Source: Prinsepia uniflora
Taxonomy: Eukaryota > Streptophyta > Magnoliopsida > Rosales > Rosaceae
Reading direction: 5' to 3'
DNA: 64,000 nucleotides
Assembly: GCA_032719365.1 (NCBI GenBank)
Contig: CM064870.1
Span: forward strand, 39,774,194 to 39,838,193
The notes beneath the pieces are model-generated. The model searched no databases. It worked only from the letters and a program-made list of their open reading frames with translations, and was not told the DNA's origin. Position numbers and translations under genes: made by a program. The first letter of the stretch is position 1; the number at the start of each line of letters is the position of its first letter. Positions 1 through 9,044 of the stretch are shown in pieces.

Positions 1-1070
1 CCGTGGGCCCAGTGGTTCATAAAATCGGGCATGAGGCCCAGTTGGATAATAAATGTGATTTCGGGTCAGGGACCCTATATTTAATAATTGTGATTTTGGG
101 TCAGGGACCCTAAATGGAATTATGTGGTTTTATGGAAATTTCGGGCAGGGCCCAATGGTAATGATGTGATAAAAGAATTTAATAAAACTGTTTTTCCATA
201 TACCATCTGGATACAAGGATATATGATGGTCTCCTCCAGATGTCTGGGACACTGGGGAAGTCACGGTGCATTGCCTGCGAGGGGTCATTATACGGAGCAG
301 CCGGACCGTATGATGACTCAGGAGCAGGATTGCTATGATTGACGTCAGGGACGTCAGACATCAGGGATGTCAGATATATGGACCCGGAGAGACCCCGGGC
401 AGCACGCGTAGCTTATGAAACCGTGAGATATGACGTCAGGGACGTCTAGCGTCTGGGACGCTAAGCATCTGGGATGCTGGTGATGGTAATGGTAAAATAT
501 GGATTAATGAATAAATGGCTTATTGGTTGGATATGTGTTATGTGGTAAAAATGGATTATTGGTTATGAAATGGTATGTAGGGTCGGGGACCCTAAATGGT
601 TTTGGATTTTTGAATTGATGTTCATTTATGGTCGTGGGTGGTGACCCACATGGTTTTAATATGTATGGTTGTGGTATTTCACAGTTTTGGGCTGAGTTCC
701 CACACTTGGTTTTTGGTTAACGGTTTTTGGGCTAAGGCCCTAAGGGCTCGGTTGAGCAAACGTTTTGGTTACTGGTTTTTGTGGCATGCATACGTTTTTA
801 TTGGAGGGCATAAATGTCTTATAAATGTATTTGGAAAAATTATTGGTTTTTGTCCACTCACAGCTTTTGGTTTTAATGCCCTTCAGGTTGATTACGGATG
901 CGATTGCAGCAGAGACTGGGACATTGCACACCTCCTCCATCGATCCTTGCGCACTCTGGAAGCCCCGTTTGGGCAGTGGCTCGTGGTTATCCCTTGTCTG
1001 ACACCCCTTGTTGGACGGGAGCAGGGCACATTCCACGGTAATCCCGGGGGGATTGGGATGGGTCCTGTCA
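1..1070 (+). repeat. 5' LTR of LARD-A copy 1 (3' third only)
   Basis: This matches 6489-7558 almost base for base and ends in GGGTCCTGTCA immediately before the primer site. It holds the end of the GGGCC..GGCCC array, the GACGT/AGCGT mini-hairpin cluster (about 312-480) and the GTCCACTCACAG motif near 855. Differences seen against the 3' LTR include C/A in the AAGCATCTGG box, TACGG/CACGG after the CAGGTTGA box, and a short AAAAATT/TAAACTT difference. The 172-residue open frame across 638-1156 crosses the LTR end and has no domain, so it is not called as a gene. Confidence 0.93.
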
Positions 1071-1073
1071 ACT

Positions 1074-1085
1074 TGGTATCAGAGC
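1074..1085 (+). other. Primer binding site, tRNA-iMet type
   Basis: TGGTATCAGAGC lies 3 nt after the CA that ends the 5' LTR. It is the usual plant initiator-methionine primer site, complementary to the tRNA 3' end, where minus-strand DNA synthesis starts. Confidence 0.95.
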
Positions 1086-1300
1086 ACGGTTGCTCTTTTG
1101 TGTGCGCAGGTCGAGGGTGTGATGTCTCATTGTGCTGCAATTCGTTATCAACCTGATAGATAGTTTTTGGGTTTGGATAGTGGATGGAGTGTGATTGGCC
1201 CGATACGCCGTGCGTTAATGTGATTCGACCCAAGTGGGGTTGATTGTGATGAACTGGTATTGTGGGACCGACGGTTCGGTCATGTAATATTAAACTTTGT

Positions 1301-4210
1301 GCTGCTAGGTGCAGCTAGGTTCGGGAAACCTCATGTGAGTAATGGTCTAAAATGTGAACCCTTGTGGTGGTTTCTAGTGTGAGGGATGTTGGTTCATCGG
1401 AGTTGGCCGATGACCTAGTGGTGGAACCCACGTTGATGGGATGGTAGGATTGGATTTGACGTCTATTCGATGTCAGGACTGCGGGGTCGGTCAGGTTGTG
1501 AATTTTATATTACGGGAAGTGGTTGGGTTCGGTTGAACCATAGGGTGTGATTGTGGAACCCTAGGTAAACCTTAATAATGATTAGCGGGTGAGAACTTGT
1601 GCTGCGACGAGCGGCTGAGGTCATGGATGACCATATGGATGACTCTGGTGAGTCTAGTCAGAACTATGGGATTCGATTTACGGATACGGTTCTGAGATAA
1701 ATTATGGAATCCCGTGTTGGATCGGGTATTAGTGTGAGGTATGGATGCGGATCTCGATAGCAATGACAGTTAGTCGGAAGTCATATGGAGATGACTGGCT
1801 ATCGAGGGTAATTGGTGTGGTTATAATACTTGGGGATCAGGGGACGTTCAGGGAACGTTCATTTTCCTGATGTGGATTGTCAGAATAGTGGTACCCATAG
1901 TCGTGAGGTACGGGATCGTCGTTCGGTATGAACGGAGATCCAGGGTTGTCATATTTGCACACGGTGTGCAGTATGGATGTTTGCGGGTTGGTACTTTTGT
2001 GCTGATGCTAGTATGGATGCATGTGTGCTGATACTGGTGTTGTTGATAATATGTTGGTGCTGGTACTAGCGCTGGTGCTAGTGTCGGTAATGGTGTTGAC
2101 GATGAGCCACAAGTCGGGGTGTGACTCCGTCATGATGAACATATGTTCGGTCTTTGAGTTTCGGTAGTGGTTGAGTGATGGACTGGATGGGATCCAGTTA
2201 AGATTGTGCTGTGTTGGGATAAGTCCCAATAGTGGTGAGATAACCAGTAGGGAGTGGATTAAAAGGTATAATTGAGAACTTGGAAAACCGAGTGTTGAAC
2301 CTGTAAAGGTTGGGATGTGCGAACGGAACAATAACGAATTGATTGTGGACACGGGGTTGTCCAAGTGAGTTGGGGAGGTAGGAAGTCTAGCGGTTAGACT
2401 TGACGTTTTGTTGGAAGCATGTCTGTTTCCAACAGGGTTGGAACCTTAGTGTCGATGAGAGTTTTGATTGGGGAACGAGAGTGGTGCTCGTTTTTGGTGA
2501 TTGGTATTCCGAAGTCATTGGGGTTGACTTCTTGCTTTTTGCCCTGGCAGACATTGACTGTAGTTACCAGTACGTTGAGCGTGTATTGGTTGGTGGGCCC
2601 ATGTGTGTTTTTGGGTCATTAGGAGGAGCTACGTATTTGAAATTAGGTAAACGAGATTTTTCATTTTCTGCTTGGTGGCAGACAATGTTAGATTACATGG
2701 CGTGGTGAGTGCAGTGAGTTTTGTTGCATCCACATATGATGAGTTTTGGTGTCATCATTTTGGATCATCCTTGGTTTTTCCTAGGTGGAATGACAAGGAT
2801 TGATACAAGGTAATCCGTGAGAATCCGCAGTCTCGACGTGTCTCGTCGTTGACTGATCTGTCTAGTTGTGGGAGTCGGTTGTCGATCGTTGTGGCGATCT
2901 AGGATTTTGACGTTATAGTCAGGGACACAGTGTCTATCTGGATCGTGATCTTGATGATTCAGATAGGGGGAGAGTATATCACTCTTACCTTGGTACGTGA
3001 GTCGTAAATGACGGGATTGAACTTCTTTTCGAAGTGGGGCCGTACGGTATTCTACTCAGGTGAGTAGGTTTTCGATGTAGTCGAATTTCGTCAACCTTAG
3101 ACGTGTGGAGGTTGGATTGGCTTCCCTATGAAGTCAATCAAGTGTGTTGAGCAGGTAACCGAGAGGTTCGGTTTTGGGTGTGTCTTGGTAAATGTGAATG
3201 AGATTTCGGGATTTGGAATCGAATTTCTGGGTGACGATTCAGGATTCGATTTTGAAACTTGAAAGTATATTTCCGGATTTGGGTACGGAACGATTATTCC
3301 GAATGCTAGCTTACGGAATAATGATTTCGGATTCGGATTTGGATATGAATTAAAATAGGATATCTGGGTTTGGATCCGGGATTTCTTACGAAGTTTCGGA
3401 TTCAGATTCGGAAGTGGAACTAGATGTTGGGTGGAGTTTCGATTTGTCTCATGCTGGATTGGGCAAACGTACTCCATTATTGGAACGCGTTCGGCTATGA
3501 CCTAGGTGGTTGTAGTCTGGTTATTAGGTAGATGTGTGTACTTCGTACATGGTTCGAGGTACCATACCTTGTAGACTTGTGATGTCTAGTTACGGTATAC
3601 GGGATATACCCGAGGTGTGTTGGTGAACGTGTTGGTAGTCGGATTGGTTCCGATACCATGGGATTGGTTGTGGACCGGACATTACTATGCAATGGGTCAT
3701 GGTATTTCCAATGTGTTTAATTACACACGAGTCGTGTGAAATGTCGGTAAGGGTATTGGTGAGTCGAGTACGTTGGTGGCATGTGTAGCCACGAGTGAGT
3801 CTAGTGTCAGTTTTCGACTGACAACAACTGTGTGGTGACAGTTTGTCAGGATGTGTCAACATAAATCGTTGAGTGGGGTCAGCTGACTCCTAGTGGGAGT
3901 GGGAAAGGAACCGTCGAGTTGTTGCGTCAACGAGAGGGTTGATTTGACAAGTGGTGTCAAATTCGAAACAAGTAGTTTCAGTCGTTCGACGGGGTCGAAT
4001 GTAGTCGTTGCGTTTTGAGTGTTAGTGGTACGTTCGGGTGTAGACAAGTTTTGTCTAAGTAGTTGGTGTACGGGTGTACACGTGTTTCGTGGTCGATTCC
4101 ACTTTCCACGGGGTGTTTGTGGAATCAGGGTAATCGAGTTTCGAGAGCGAAACTAATTAAGGAAGGAAGTACGTTGAGTTTAGAGCGGTTGGAATTTCGA
4201 GGACGAAATT
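1301..4210 (+). other. Dense series of short hairpins in LARD-A interior
   Basis: Perfect short inverted repeats recur through the interior. Examples (arm, position): GCTGC 1301/GCAGC 1311; AGGTT 1317/AACCT 1327; CATCGG 1395/CCGATG 1407; GACTC 1641/GAGTC 1650; AGTCAT 1779/ATGACT 1791, nested in CTCGATAGC 1753/GCTATCGAG 1798; ACGTT 1844/AACGT 1854; CGTTC 1920/GAACG 1930; TGCAC 1956/GTGCA 1966; ACTGGA 2182/TCCAGT 2193; TTGGGA 2214/TCCCAA 2224; CGACG 2834/CGTCG 2844; CTACTC 3052/GAGTAG 3062; ATTATTCCG 3293/CGGAATAAT 3314; GGTATA 3594/TATACC 3605. Loops are mostly 4-7 nt and often purine-rich. The same hairpins recur in copy 2 and, in part, copy 4. Function is unknown. Confidence 0.8.
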
Positions 4211-4214
4211 TATT

Positions 4215-4226
4215 AAGGAGGGAAGA
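4215..4226 (+). other. Polypurine tract of LARD-A copy 1
   Basis: AAGGAGGGAAGA ends one base before the TGTAACG that opens the 3' LTR, the expected place for the plus-strand primer. It follows directly on the hairpin AATTTCG 4193/CGAAATT 4204. Copy 2 has the same tract at 29331-29342, and copy 4 has AAGGAGGGAAGG at 50829-50840. Confidence 0.92.
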
Positions 4227-4227
4227 T

Positions 4228-7200
4228 TGTAACGACCCGTAACGAATTCCGGGATCAGTTTAGTGACTAATCTTGATTAGTGAGGTTGAACGGTCGTTAG
4301 TAGGGCGAAATCGGACAAATGTGCAAAATGACCGTTTTGCCCCTGGTCGTGGGCAAAATGATGACTTTTTGATCGGGCGGTCAAACGGACTTTGACCGAT
4401 GACCGTGACGTAGTTCGGGACGTCACGAGTTCATAGACAGGTGGCACGTTCGATTCCGACATTCGTAGAGAAAGTTATGGTGTGCGGAAGTTGAGGGGTA
4501 TTTTGGTAATTTGGCATGTTTGGGGCCAAATGTTGACTTTTTGACCGGGAGGTCCAATGGACGAGGGCCAAGGACCGTTACGTAGGTCTCGTCGATACGA
4601 ATCCAACGACAGGCGGCATGCCGAAATCGGAGATCCGACGACGACGTTATGATCAAGGAAACGAACTAACGAACCGAGGTCGGGATTAAAATAATAATAT
4701 AATAGTAAATAGTGACCGTTGACTATACACATCCGGATGAGTGACAAGTGTCACCCATCCCTTGTTTCCAGCTCCTTGTTTCCCTCCCAACACCATCATT
4801 GCTACATCATCATTATCTAATCCACCATTTCCCCTAATTTCCTCTTCTTTGTTCCTAAACCGTGCACAAAATTGGGGGAATCAGATTGGGAGAATTGGCT
4901 CCCTCTCTCTGCCGTTCCTGAGAGAAAAATGAGAGACTAAGATGTTTGATTTAACTGGGAAACACGAGGGTTTGAGTGTGGGTTGAATTTTGGATTTTTG
5001 ATTTCGGGAAAATGAGAGGGAAAATTCGAATTGAAGGAATTGAGCCGTGAGGATCAAATTGGAGATTACCTTCAGCTTCCTGGGAGTGCCACGATCAGTT
5101 TTGTCGAAGGAACGAAGGGATTTGGCCACCAATTGGCTCTGATCACACTTGGTGACAGAGGAGGAATTTCGAAGTTGAGTCGTGGAATTGGAGGCTTCGT
5201 TGGATGAAATTGAGGTGGGGAAACTGCTTCCCAATATCCCACGATGCTTCTGGGTTCATCAATTGAAGGAAACCGATCGAGATTGACAGAACTCCATTGT
5301 TGAACAGTGACGGTGCTCGAGCTTGAGTCGTGACGTTTGAGCATAGGTTTGATGCAATTGATGTGGGGGAATTGTTCCTCAGGGTCTGTTGATGCTTCTG
5401 GAATCATCAATTGGATGAAACCTGCAGCAATTGAGGGAGTTCCATGATTGCACAGTAACCGGGTGTTCTTCGTGGATCATCGTTGAATCGTGGAATTGTA
5501 GGTAATGTTTTGTGTAATCAACGTTACAGAACCTTAATTTAACTTAAAACGAAACTAATGGAATGATCAATTGAAGGAATTAGGATCGAATTGACAGGAT
5601 TGGAACCGGGTCGTCTCGCGGGTAAACTGGACCCGTTTACCAGACATACGGGTTAGGACGATGCACTGTAGCAGGCGCGTGGGTTTCACGCGCAGCCACT
5701 CACGGCGGCGCGTGGTGGCGCGTGGGCACGAATCTCGAGGTGAGGTCAACATGACTTCTGCCCTATTTAATGTAACAGACATTTTGGAATTGGTTTCGTG
5801 TCGATCGGACACCGTCTCGATATTGTTCGGGATATCCGAAGGTTTTAAATTAAGTTTAAAAATAAGTAAAAATTCGGGAAAATTACGGGACTTTGATAGG
5901 ATGTTAATGATGAGGTTAGTAACCCTCTAATGTGATTTGGACAGGATTGGGAGTCCCGGTGATAGTGGTGTGGCCCGGGAGGGCCGGTGGCACGCGTATC
6001 GAGGAACACGGTTAAAACGGTATGTGAGTGGACCTTGGTTTTATAAATTCTATGCATGCCTAAATGTTTCATATGGATTATGGTTGTGATTGTGTGATGT
6101 TGATTTGGTTGTTGGTAAATTGTACGGTTTCACGTATTTCGAGGCGATTTACGTGCTTGCACGTAAATCGAGGTTTTCCGGTTTTACATGGATTTTCCAT
6201 ATTTATGACTTGGATATAATGTGATGAAATGGTTTTGAAATTGGAAATATAACTCGGGCTTGAGGTCCAATTATGTTGGAAATTTCGGACTTGGAGTCTA
6301 TTTGAAAATCGGGCCGGGGGCCCAGTTGGTTAATGAAATCGGGCCAGGGGCCCAGTTGGTATGAAATCGGGCTGAGACCCATTTGAGTTATGTTATCGGG
6401 CCAGGGGCCCAGTTGATTTACGAATTCGGGCCGTTGGCCCAGTGGGTTTATAAGTCGGGCTGCGGGCCCAGTTGGTTTACAAATCGGGCTGTGGGCCCAG
6501 TGGTTCATAAAATCGGGCATGAGGCCCAGTTGGATAATAAATGTGATTTCGGGTCAGGGACCCTATATTTAATAATTGTGATTTTGGGTCAGGGACCCTA
6601 AATGGAATTATGTGGTTTTATGGAAATTTCGGGCAGGGCCCAATGGTAATGATGTGATAAAAGAATTTAATAAAACTGTTTTTCCATATACCATCTGGAT
6701 ACAAGGATATATGATGGTCTCTTCCAGATGTCTGGGACACTGGGGAAGTCACGGTGCATTGCCTGCGAGGGGTCATTATACGGAGCAGCCGGACCGTATG
6801 ATGACTCAGGAGCATGATTGCTATGATTGACGTCAGGGACGTCAGACATCAGGGATGTCAGATATATGGACCCGGAGAGACCCCGGGCAGCACGCGTAGC
6901 TTATGAAACCGTGAGATATGACGTCAGGGACGTCTAGCGTCTGGGACGCTAAGAATCTGGGATGCTGGTGATGGTAATGGTAAAATATGGATTAATGAAT
7001 AAATGGCTTATTGGTTGGATATGTGTTATGTGGTAAAAATGGATTATTGGTTATGAAATGGTATGTAGGGTCGGGGACCCTAAATGGTTTTGGATTTTTG
7101 AATTGATGTTCATTTATGGTCGTGGGTGGTGACCCACATGGTTTTAATATGTATGGTTGTGGTATTTCACAGTTTTGGGCTGAGTTCCCACACTTGGTTT

Positions 7201-7558
7201 TTGGTTAACGGTTTTTGGGCTAAGGCCCTAAGGGCTCGGTTGAGCAAACGTTTTGGTTACTGGTTTTTGTGGCATGCATACGTTTTTATTGGAGGGCATA
7301 AATGTCTTATAAATGTATTTGGTAAACTTATTGGTTTTTGTCCACTCACAGCTTTTGGTTTTAATGCCCTTCAGGTTGATCACGGATGCGATTGCAGTAG
7401 AGACTGGGACATTGCACACCTCCTCCATCGATCCTTGCGCACTCTGGAAGCCCCGTTTGGGCAGTGGCTCGTGGTTATCCCTTGTCTGACACCCCTTGTT
7501 GGACGGGAGCAGGGCACATTCCACGGTAATCCCGGGGGGATTGGGATGGGTCCTGTCA
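4228..7558 (+). repeat. 3' LTR of LARD-A copy 1 (complete, 3331 bp)
   Basis: It starts TGTAACGACCC and ends GGGTCCTGTCA, so it has the TG..CA ends of an LTR. In order it shows an AT-rich stretch (about 4684-4710) that could hold the promoter, a C/T-rich leader (4750-4860), GC-rich boxes around 5670-5750, the hairpin GTGTC 5798/GACAC 5808, the motif TGTGAGTGGAC 6023-6033, an 11-bp-arm hairpin at 6145-6170, an array of GGGCC..GGCCC units (6300-6560), GACGT/AGCGT mini-hairpins (6830-6970) and the partner motif GTCCACTCACA 7340-7350. Open frames here overlap each other and carry no domain. Confidence 0.94.
6300..6560 (+). repeat. Tandem array of about 30-bp units with GGGCC-NNN-GGCCC cores
   Basis: About eight degenerate units of 26-31 bp, each with a core such as GGGCCAGGGGCCC followed by AGTTGGTTT. 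Each core is a 5-bp inverted repeat with a 3-nt loop. Neighbouring boxes keep pairing with different bases: GGACT..AGTCT just upstream and GGGTC..GACCC just downstream. The array recurs at 24995-25210, 31430-31660, 53890-54110 and 61646-61760, and on the - strand at 18390-18620. Confidence 0.88.
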
Positions 7559-8376
7559 AGTGAGGTGGTGTTGGTGCTACCACGAGGGCCACCGTGGGCG
7601 GTGGTTTCAATTTGAAAAACAGAGGGGGAGGTGTGAATGTAAATCATATCTCCCTAAATGCGCATCAATTGCACATGTTGTGTGAAGAACAAATGATTAG
7701 GATGATGAGAGAAACTTACTGGGCTTGACGTCGAGGTTCGAGAAGGATGATAAGGTAGGGTATCGTACTCTTTGTTTTGGAATTCAAAAATGGTACTTAG
7801 AGATTTATCGTTTATTTTGTGGATTTGACGATCGAATATTATTTCTTGAGCTTCCAGAGTTTGTTTGGGACAAAAATCAAGGAGGTTAGTGGCCGGAATC
7901 AAAGAATACGATGAAGGAGCAATGGCCAGATTTTCATTGATTCAGGAAGGTAAGAAGTTGGTCTATAAAAGGTGATTTTATTAGCTTAGTCGATCATAAT
8001 GAATAGGATGAAGCTAAAGGAATTAAAAGAAGGAAAAACCGGATGAAAATGAATGAAAACCGTGAACGCCGGTTTAGCCTAGATCGGACCGGTTCGAACT
8101 AAGTGAACCGGGTTCACCAGAGGTTGATGGTGACACTGTTCACGCGCGAGGGTTTCATGCGCAAAAACTTCCAGAAGCGCGTGAGGGCGCATGAAGGGTA
8201 GTTTGGGGAATCTTCCAACACGACTTTTAAAGTATTCGATGTAACGAATATTTTGGCATTGGTTTCGAGTCAATCAGACATCGGCTCGATATGTTTCGGG
8301 CTGTCCGAAGGTTTTAGGGCTCGGTTAAAAATAGTTACAAATTCGGAAAAATTAAGGGGCTTTAGTATAAGCTTTG

Positions 8377-8485
8377 TGTCAGAGCAAGTTTTGCTCGTGG
8401 AATTTTCCCTGGTCTGACACTTCGTGTCAGACGGGATCAGGCGGGTCCCACGTTAATCCCGAGCAATTTGGGACCGGTCCTGACA
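8377..8485 (+). mobile_element. 109-bp mini-element with TGTCA ends and 5-bp target duplication
   Basis: The element runs from TGTCAGAG to TCCTGACA and is flanked by a perfect CTTTG duplication (8372-8376 and 8486-8490). The uninterrupted site can be inferred from related LTRs, which read straight from GGGGCTTTA to the GTAGTTAGTAACC box. Its sequence resembles the last ~100 bp of the surrounding LTR families (TCTGACAC, GACGGGA, TTAATCCCG boxes). It may be a minimal LTR derivative or a tiny solo LTR; it is too small to code for anything. Confidence 0.75.
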
Positions 8486-9044
8486 CTTTGTGAAGTAGTT
8501 AGTAACCATAGTATGGGATTTGGACAGGTTCGGGAAAACCGAGGATAGCGGGATGGCCGGGAACGGCATAAGTGCGTGCGTATCGAGGCGACGTTGGAAT
8601 GGTCTGTGAGTGGACTTTGCTTTCAACCTTATGATGCATGCATATATTTTTAATATGTTTTCATACGTGATTCTATGATTTGCTTTATGATCTTGATGGT
8701 TTACAATTTTGCACGTTTTTCAAGGTATTTTACGGAATTCCACCTTTTACGAGTTTTCGAACGATCTTGTGATTTGACTGTGGTTTTAATGATTTGATTT
8801 CGGGATTTGAAATATGTTTTGATTTCAATGATTTGAAATGGATTTCAGAAAAGTGATTTTGGGCTTGGAGCCCTATTTCTGAGATTTCGATAAAAGAGCT
8901 TTCGGTTTTGGTTTTGAGACTTGGAAAGGAAGTCTAGATTTGGGTCCGGGATGATGGTTCTGGATGCTAGCTTACGAAGTCATTGTTGCAAATTCGGAGA
9001 AAGATTTTCAATGGTTTTCACTTTTGCTTGGAAAATGGTTTTGG

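Larger units (their letters stand above)
1071..4227 (+). other. Non-coding interior of LARD-A copy 1
   Basis: Stops interrupt every frame and no open frame shows a retroelement domain. Just after the primer site, 1122-1163 reads as a 13-codon frame starting MSHC and ending in TAG. It is kept in copy 2 (26300-26341), and copy 3 has a similar 18-codon frame (57053-57109, - strand); these may be vestiges of a gag start. The rest is dominated by short hairpins, described separately. Compared with copy 2, this copy has extra sequence near 2806-2990 and lacks about 180 bp present near 27460-27640. Confidence 0.85.
1..7558 (+). mobile_element. LARD-A copy 1: non-coding LTR retrotransposon, left end outside window
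   Basis: A partial 5' LTR (1-1070) is followed by a Met-initiator primer site, a 3157-bp interior with no gag or pol, a purine tract and a full 3' LTR (4228-7558). The visible 5' LTR matches 6489-7558 with only a handful of substitutions, so insertion is recent. No reverse transcriptase, integrase, protease or gag motif was found in any frame, which fits a large retrotransposon derivative (LARD) that uses enzymes in trans. Expected full length is about 9.8 kb (3331 + 3157 + 3331). The right flank AGTGA (7559-7563) should be the target duplication; its partner lies outside the window. Confidence 0.93.

Noticed and set aside
1074..1085. Possible tRNA gene at TGGTATCAGAGC
   Set aside because: Only 12 bases complementary to the tRNA end are present, directly after an LTR; no cloverleaf could be drawn.
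638..1156. 172-residue open frame, repeated in other copies
   Set aside because: It crosses the LTR end and primer site, overlaps frames on the other strand, shows no domain, and is conserved only because the LTRs are.
6300..6560. Regular ~30-bp repeats resembling a CRISPR array
   Set aside because: Units are contiguous and degenerate without unique spacers, recur inside LTRs and sit in plant DNA.
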